Below, piece after piece: positions 5,920 to 10,758 of a stretch of 10,758 nt of DNA; the stretch's first letter is position 1, and the number at the start of each line of letters is the position of its first letter. A program made the position numbers and the translations under genes. Below the pieces are notes generated by a model, which ran no database searches, was not told the origin of the DNA, and worked only from the letters and a program-made list of their open reading frames with translations. This DNA comes from Rickettsiella sp. (lineage in GTDB: Bacteria; Pseudomonadota; Gammaproteobacteria; Diplorickettsiales; Diplorickettsiaceae), in contig JAVHYG010000053.1 of assembly GCA_031119195.1 (NCBI GenBank), positions 1-10,758 on the forward strand, read 5' to 3'.

Positions 5920-8169
5920 TTATTTTTTATTCTTATATCGAGATTTTTTTTCTTTTTTTATTTTAAATGATTTAGTATTTTTTATTTTTTCTGCACCAGC
6001 TAATTCAAAATCAATTTTACGTTGATCCAAATCAACACGGCCTACTTTCACGCGTAAGCTATCCCCTAAACGATAGACAATGCCAGTGCGATCACCGCGT
6101 AAACGATGTCTTTTTGCATCAAATTGATAGTAGTCATTATGTAATGCCGTAACATGCACTAAACCTTCGACATAAATATTTTTAAGTTCAACAAACAAAC
6201 CAAAACCGGTGACGTTGGTTATAATTCCATCAAAGACATCTCCAACACGATCCCGCATAAATTCACATTTAAGCCAATCTAGCACTTCTCTCGTCGCTTC
6301 ATCCGCGCGGCGCTCTGTGGTTGAACAATGTTCACCTAAACGACTTATGGTCACCGGATCATAGATAAATTTTTTCGGTTTGCGCTTAGCCAATAAATGC
6401 CGAATGCCACGATGGACAATCAAATCGGGATAACGACGAATAGGTGAAGTAAAATGAGTATACGCATCAAAAGCCAAACCAAAATGACCGATATTATCCG
6501 GGCTATAAACAGCTTGGCTTAAGGAACGTAACAAAACAGTTTGAATAAGATGTACATCCGGTCTATTAATAATCGATTTTAAGAAAGTCGAATAGTCTTC
6601 CGGCGTTGGGACTCTTCCACCGGGTAATTTCAACCCCAACTCTGCTAAGAAAGCTTTTAAATCAGCTAATTTTTCAGCGGCTGGAGCGGCATGAATACGA
6701 AATAACGTGGGAATTTTAGATTTTATTAAAAAATGTGCTGCCGAAACATTGGCTAATAACATACATTCTTCAATAATACGATGCGCAACCGTTCGTTCTG
6801 TAGGAAAAATTTGTTTTATTTTACGATCAGGACTAAAAACAACCCGTGTTTCTGTCGTTTCAAAATCAATTGCACCACGTTTTTCACGACTCTCACGTAA
6901 TATTTGATAAAGCGCATGTAAATCCTTTATATGTGGCATTAGCGCTTTATAGGAAGGTGGACATTTTTTATTATCTAGCCACGCGGCTACTTCGTTATAA
7001 ATAAGTCGTGCACGTGAATGAATAACAGCTGGATAAAACTCAAAACGTTTGAGTTCTCCTTTGGGAGAAATAAGCATATCGCAAACCATGCATAAGCGAT
7101 TAACTTTGGGCTTTAAAGAACAAAGTTCATTAGAAAGAATTTCGGGAAGCATGGGCACTACGCTATTGGGAAAGTAAACCGAATTACCGCGTGCTTGTGC
7201 TTCCTTATCTAATTCACTGTCCGGATTGACATAATGACTGACATCCGCAATGGCTACAACTAAACGCCATTGTTTTCTTTGCCGTTCACAATAAACGGCA
7301 TCGTCAAAATCTCTTGCGTCTGCACCATCGATAGTTACAAAAGGAAGCGATTGTAAATCCCTACGATCAGTTTGATCGATGGGTAAAACACCCCCTTCAA
7401 ATTGTGTCATTTCAGCGTGTACCGCATCTGGCCAGGTATGCGGAATATTATAATTACGAATCGCCACTTCAATTTCTAAACCAGGCGCCATATGGTCGCC
7501 TAATATTTCTGTAATACGTCCGATCGCTTGTTTACGAAAACTAGGATAACTGATAATTTCTACAACAACAATTTGTCCTGACTTAGCATCCCCTTGATCT
7601 TCAGCGCCCACAAAAATATCTTGTACAATACGTGTGTTTGAAGGAACAACAAAAGCAACACCATTTTCAGTGAAGAAGCGTCCTACTAATGAAGGTGTAT
7701 TACGTTCTAAAATTTCTGCGATCACCCCTTCACGGCGATTCTTTCTATCTGTCCCCACTACGCGTGCCAAAACCCGATCACCATGGAAAACACATTGCAT
7801 TTGCCGTGCGCTTAGATACAAATCATCACTTCCATCATCGGGCACGAGAAATCCAAATCCATCTCTATGGCCGATGATCCGTCCACGCACTAAATTCATT
7901 TTGCTCGGTAAACCATAACCATCACGACGGGTTAAAACAATTTGTCCATCCCGTTCCATAGCGCGTAAACGACGACGTAATGCTTCTTGCTGTTCGGCAT
8001 CTTCTAGATATAAAATTTGATGCAATTCTTCTCGCTTAACGAGATGACCACATTTTTTCAGATAATCTAAAATATATTCTCGACTTGGAATAGGATTGCT
8101 GTACTTTTCTGCCTCACGTTTTGCAAACGGATCAAGCAGAAGTTTAGGTTTTTTACCCATAAATTGCAT
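5920..8169 (-). CDS. rnr: Ribonuclease R
   Basis: Processive 3'-to-5' exoribonuclease that degrades structured RNA, including defective rRNA and tRNA, and takes part in trans-translation quality control. Domains in order, numbered from the ATG at 8169: helix-turn-helix-like N-terminus (about 25-85, with NPIPSREYILDYL), cold-shock domains (about 95-230), RNB catalytic domain (about 270-610) and S1 domain (about 640-720). The catalytic aspartates are visible in DGADARDFDDAVYC (D281, D287, D289, D290), and HFTSPIRRYPDL marks the end of the RNB domain. The protein has 749 residues, shorter than E. coli (813) because the lysine-rich tail is only about 25 residues. An in-frame TTG at 8184, ten bases after AGGA, would add five residues, so the start is uncertain. 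The gene sits 27 bases after rsmE (12 if TTG is used). Confidence 0.97.
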   Translation of the reverse strand: MQFMGKKPKLLLDPFAKREAEKYSNPIPSREYILDYLKKCGHLVKREELHQILYLEDAEQQEALRRRLRAMERDGQIVLTRRDGYGLPSKMNLVRGRIIGHRDGFGFLVPDDGSDDLYLSARQMQCVFHGDRVLARVVGTDRKNRREGVIAEILERNTPSLVGRFFTENGVAFVVPSNTRIVQDIFVGAEDQGDAKSGQIVVVEIISYPSFRKQAIGRITEILGDHMAPGLEIEVAIRNYNIPHTWPDAVHAEMTQFEGGVLPIDQTDRRDLQSLPFVTIDGADARDFDDAVYCERQRKQWRLVVAIADVSHYVNPDSELDKEAQARGNSVYFPNSVVPMLPEILSNELCSLKPKVNRLCMVCDMLISPKGELKRFEFYPAVIHSRARLIYNEVAAWLDNKKCPPSYKALMPHIKDLHALYQILRESREKRGAIDFETTETRVVFSPDRKIKQIFPTERTVAHRIIEECMLLANVSAAHFLIKSKIPTLFRIHAAPAAEKLADLKAFLAELGLKLPGGRVPTPEDYSTFLKSIINRPDVHLIQTVLLRSLSQAVYSPDNIGHFGLAFDAYTHFTSPIRRYPDLIVHRGIRHLLAKRKPKKFIYDPVTISRLGEHCSTTERRADEATREVLDWLKCEFMRDRVGDVFDGIITNVTGFGLFVELKNIYVEGLVHVTALHNDYYQFDAKRHRLRGDRTGIVYRLGDSLRVKVGRVDLDQRKIDFELAGAEKIKNTKSFKIKKEKKSRYKNKK

Positions 8170-8196
8170 TACTCGCTTTATCAATAGTGTGGCATC

Positions 8197-8937
8197 CTAG
8201 ACTAAATTTAGCGAGATGTCGCCAAATAAACCCTGAAAAACAGTCGTCGCTACTAAGCCTGCTGTTTCAGCTCTTAAAATACGTGGACCCAATTGAACAG
8301 GAATATAACCCGCATCTAAGGCAAGTATAGTTTCAATTTTTGACCAACCTCCTTCCGGCCCAACTAATATTGCAACACGATGACAGGTTTTTATTATAGG
8401 AAGCTGGGTTTGCGTTAGATTTGGAATAAGAATAGCTCGAATAGTTGCTTGTATTTTATTGATTGCATCTTGAAACAAAATGGGCTCTTCAAGTGAAGGT
8501 ATCTGCGTTCTTCCCGATTGTTCACACGCATTTACGATAACCGCTTGCCAATGGCTTAAACGTTTTTCCAAACGATCATACGGTAATTTCCAGGAACGTT
8601 CAGTAATTAATGGCATAAAATGCGTTATGCCCAATTCTACTGCTTTTTGCAAGGTATAATCCATTTTCTCAGATCGAATAATAGCTTGTCCTAAAATAAT
8701 TTGTAAAGGCGACTCAGGGTTCATTGGATTAAATGCGCCCACTCGCGCAGTCACAATTTTTTTCTGCATAGCAATAATTTTTGCCTTAAATTCTCCACCT
8801 TCCCCATTAAATACAACAAATTCTGACCCTACGGTTAAACGCAACACGCGTGTTAAATGGTGTACCGCTTCTTGAGATAAATTTATTTCACTTCCTTCAT
8901 TAAGTGGTTGCTGTTGATAGATACGCGTAAGACGCAT
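8197..8937 (-). CDS. rsmE: 16S rRNA (uracil(1498)-N3)-methyltransferase RsmE
   Basis: SPOUT-family enzyme that methylates N3 of U1498 in helix 44 of 16S rRNA at the decoding site. At 246 residues it is of typical length. The N-terminal PUA-like domain (about 1-70) has RIYQQ and HHLTRVLRL. The knot domain shows SEKMDYTLQKAVELGI and TERS, then VGPEGGWSKIE and LGPRILRAETAGL, which form the S-adenosylmethionine pocket. It is the first gene of the rsmE-rnr-rlmB group and is divergent from lolB, with about 50 bases between their starts, so both promoters must be packed there or overlap the genes. The ribosome binding site before the ATG at 8937 is weak (AGGT about 12 bases upstream). Confidence 0.96.
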   Translation of the reverse strand: MRLTRIYQQQPLNEGSEINLSQEAVHHLTRVLRLTVGSEFVVFNGEGGEFKAKIIAMQKKIVTARVGAFNPMNPESPLQIILGQAIIRSEKMDYTLQKAVELGITHFMPLITERSWKLPYDRLEKRLSHWQAVIVNACEQSGRTQIPSLEEPILFQDAINKIQATIRAILIPNLTQTQLPIIKTCHRVAILVGPEGGWSKIETILALDAGYIPVQLGPRILRAETAGLVATTVFQGLFGDISLNLV

Positions 8938-8986
8938 AGAATGTCTAACCTGTAATGTAGTGAATTCTTTCTTAAAAGTTTTTTAT

Positions 8987-9595
8987 ATGGCAAAAATTAT
9001 AGCCCTAATCTTTACGTTTTTACTCTGCGGCTGTACAAGTTTTTCCCAACACTCTGCTATTACACCAGCTAAGCCGATTAATCATTATCTACCATGGACC
9101 CAACGTAAATTACAACTTAATGCCCTACAAGAGTGGCAAGCTAACGGCAACATTGCAATTCACTCTGTAAACGGTAAAGGTGTTAACGCATCGTTCAGCT
9201 GGCAACAGATGAAAACCGATTACCAACTGCGATTATTTGGTCCTTTTGGTACGCAAAGTATTCTACTTATCGGAAATCCACAACAGGTTACCTTATTAGC
9301 TCATAACCAGCACATTACCGCACCATCGGCTGAGAGTTTACTAACCCAACAACTTGGCTTATATCTGCCCGTTTCGCAATTGTATTATTGGTTACGCGGA
9401 CTACCAACACCACAATCGCGTTATACAATCAATTTCGATGCCTATAACCATTTGCTACAATTACGACAATCTCATTGGCGAATTAATTATTTACATTACA
9501 CAAATATTGGCAGTATAGATATTCCAGACCGCATTGTACTTTCTAATGCACAATGGACGGTACAGATTTTAATAACGCATTGGGATTTACATTAA
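8987..9595 (+). CDS. lolB: Outer-membrane lipoprotein receptor LolB
   Basis: LolB takes lipoproteins from the periplasmic carrier LolA and inserts them into the inner leaflet of the outer membrane; it is itself a lipoprotein. From the ATG at 8987 the protein has 202 residues (E. coli 207). It starts with a short signal peptide, MAKIIALIFTFLLCGC, whose lipobox LCGC puts the lipidated cysteine at residue 16. The mature part has the family pattern: WQANGNIAI, FSWQQ, LRLFGPFG and, further on, LPVSQLYYWLRGLP. A GTG at 8960 would add nine residues in front of the signal and has no better ribosome binding site, so the ATG is preferred. It is followed eight bases later by ispE, the conserved gammaproteobacterial order. 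Confidence 0.93.
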   Translation: MAKIIALIFTFLLCGCTSFSQHSAITPAKPINHYLPWTQRKLQLNALQEWQANGNIAIHSVNGKGVNASFSWQQMKTDYQLRLFGPFGTQSILLIGNPQQVTLLAHNQHITAPSAESLLTQQLGLYLPVSQLYYWLRGLPTPQSRYTINFDAYNHLLQLRQSHWRINYLHYTNIGSIDIPDRIVLSNAQWTVQILITHWDLH

Positions 9596-9603
9596 ATTTA
9601 GCA

Positions 9604-10485
9604 ATGACTATTTCATCTCGCTCATGGCCTTCACCGGCTAAACTTAACCTTTTTTTGCACTTACTCGGGCGCCGCAAAGATGGCTATCACAAACTACAAA
9701 CTGTTTTTCAATTACTTGATTATGGTGACGAGCTTAGTTTTACACCACGCACTGATAGGCAAATTAATTGTTCTTGTCTTTCGCTCCTAAACCCGGTCAC
9801 ATCAGCGGTTATTCCCGATGCTGATAACCTCGTCATAAAAGCAGCCAACTTACTTCAAGCCAAAACAAAGACGTATCCTGGCGTTGATATACTTATAAAA
9901 AAACGTATTCCTATTGGTGGTGGTTTAGGCGGTGGCAGTTCAAATGCTGCAACCACGCTTATAGCTTTAAATTTTTATTGGCAACTTAAGCTTAAGTCAA
10001 ATGAACTCTTGCGATTAGGGCTCACCTTAGGTGCAGACGTTCCACTTTTTATTGATGGTAGAACCAGCTGGGCAGAAGGAATCGGCGAAAAACTACAAAC
10101 CATCGTGCTTCCTGAGAAATGGTTTCTTGTTCTCGTCCCACCGGTTTCTATTTCTACTACAAAACTTTTTTCACATCCCCAATTGACATACACCACGACA
10201 GCCATCAGAATACAAACGTTTTTAGACGGCCATTTAAAAACGCATAATGATTTTGAAACGCTAGTGCAAAAGGACTATCCCGTTGTGGCCGAAGCTTTGG
10301 ACTTTTTGAATCACTTTGCTCCTGCGCGTTTATCAGGAACAGGGTCTTGCGTTTTTGCTGCATTTGATACCAAACTACAAGCGGAAGTAGTGCTTAAAAA
10401 AATAAAACCGCACTATGAGGGTTTTATCAGCAAAGGTTCGATAATATCACCTTTGCTTAAGACAGTAGAACATTTCAAGCAATAA
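9604..10485 (+). CDS. ispE: 4-diphosphocytidyl-2-C-methyl-D-erythritol kinase IspE
   Basis: GHMP kinase that phosphorylates CDP-methylerythritol with ATP in the MEP pathway to isopentenyl diphosphate. From the ATG at 9604 it has 293 residues. SWPSPAKLNLFLHLLGRRKDGYH (from residue 7) matches the family start, with catalytic K13. The ATP-binding glycine loop PIGGGLGGGSSNAA is at 103-116, catalytic D145 is in LGADVPLF, and ARLSGTGSCVFAAF is the third GHMP motif. A longer frame from 9553 overlaps lolB by about 40 bases and adds 17 residues not seen in relatives, so the ATG eight bases after the lolB stop is preferred. Its ribosome binding site is weak, suggesting coupling to lolB. Its presence shows that the organism makes isoprenoids by the MEP route rather than relying on a host. 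Confidence 0.97.
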   Translation: MTISSRSWPSPAKLNLFLHLLGRRKDGYHKLQTVFQLLDYGDELSFTPRTDRQINCSCLSLLNPVTSAVIPDADNLVIKAANLLQAKTKTYPGVDILIKKRIPIGGGLGGGSSNAATTLIALNFYWQLKLKSNELLRLGLTLGADVPLFIDGRTSWAEGIGEKLQTIVLPEKWFLVLVPPVSISTTKLFSHPQLTYTTTAIRIQTFLDGHLKTHNDFETLVQKDYPVVAEALDFLNHFAPARLSGTGSCVFAAFDTKLQAEVVLKKIKPHYEGFISKGSIISPLLKTVEHFKQ

Positions 10486-10528
10486 TGAAGTCAAGTTCAT
10501 GACACAGTTGGAGTGAGGTAATAGATAT

Positions 10529-10603
10529 TGGGGTGTAGCCAAGCGGTAAGGCACCGGGTTTTGATCTCGGCATTCCTAGGTTCGAATCCTAGCACCCCAG
10601 CCA
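10529..10603 (+). tRNA. tRNA-Gln (anticodon UUG)
   Basis: The 75-base cloverleaf has acceptor stem TGGGGTG (10529-10535) paired with CACCCCA (10593-10599), discriminator G and an encoded CCA (10601-10603). The anticodon stem CCGGG/CTCGG carries the loop TTTTGAT (10559-10565), giving anticodon TTG at 10561-10563. The T arm is CTAGGTTCGAATCCTAG. It lies 43 bases after ispE and 66 before prs, with no clear promoter of its own, so it is probably made from the lolB-ispE transcript. A tRNA-Gln between ispE and prs is seen in other gammaproteobacteria. Confidence 0.97.
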
Positions 10604-10669
10604 ATTCTTATCTGACTATGCAAAATTTCTATTTATTTTGTCGATTAATTTTCACAATGAGGTATTTCT

Positions 10670-10758
10670 GTGTCTGAAATGATGATCTTTACCGGCAATG
10701 CCAATCGCCCCTTATCGCAAAAAGTAGCTAAGCATTTAAATAAAGAACTAGGAAAAGC
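10670..10758 (+). CDS. prs: Ribose-phosphate pyrophosphokinase, 5' end only
   Basis: Prs makes PRPP from ribose 5-phosphate and ATP for nucleotide, histidine, tryptophan and NAD synthesis. Only 29 codons are in the window. They read MSEMMIFTGNANRPLSQKVA and on to LNKELGK, matching the family N-terminus (E. coli [20 protein letters not shown]). A GTG start at 10670 is chosen because TGAGG (10658-10662) lies seven bases upstream and because the alignment with relatives starts there; ATGs at 10679 and 10682 are the alternatives. The position after ispE and tRNA-Gln supports the call. Confidence 0.9.
   Translation, partial: MSEMMIFTGNANRPLSQKVAKHLNKELGK

Noticed and set aside
9975..10205. 76-codon minus-strand frame inside ispE
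   Set aside because: It is a shadow of ispE, whose sequence matches its family throughout this segment.

Overview
The window looks like a piece of chromosome from a small-genome, AT-rich gammaproteobacterium. The housekeeping proteins (TadA, RlmB, RNase R, RsmE, LolB, IspE, Prs) follow the gammaproteobacterial pattern closely. The order lolB-ispE-tRNA-Gln-prs, the GacA/LetA-type regulator and the base composition fit the order Legionellales, for example a Rickettsiella- or Coxiella-like intracellular lineage. That placement is inference from remembered family features, not from a search.

Layout. Positions 120-1141 (+) hold an amidinotransferase gene broken by a single-base frameshift. Positions 1345-2167 (-) hold a tRNA-Ser(UGA) followed 31 bases later by a GacA/UvrY/LetA response regulator. 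Positions 2402-5176 (-) hold tadA, a 76-residue secreted or membrane protein with a cysteine-rich tail, a 542-base gene-free stretch with inverted repeats, and a 415-residue unrecognised protein. Positions 5177-8937 (-) are a tight operon rsmE-rnr-rlmB (16S rRNA methyltransferase, RNase R, 23S rRNA methyltransferase). From 8987 on (+), divergent from rsmE, run lolB, ispE, tRNA-Gln(UUG) and the first 29 codons of prs.

How the genes relate. The two outer blocks are core functions: rRNA modification and RNA turnover on one strand, and outer-membrane lipoprotein insertion, isoprenoid synthesis and PRPP synthesis on the other. The section from about 2970 to 5176 is different. It is AT-richer, has long spacers and carries two proteins I cannot assign, both unusual in cysteine. 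The 415-residue protein has exactly 16 cysteines in four repeats of four, each repeat carrying an invariant C-x15-C segment. This is the best candidate for something undescribed. Secondary points of interest are the frameshifted amidinotransferase, a five-residue insertion near the phosphorylation site of the response regulator, and an operator-like pair of palindromes at the promoter of the 76-residue gene.
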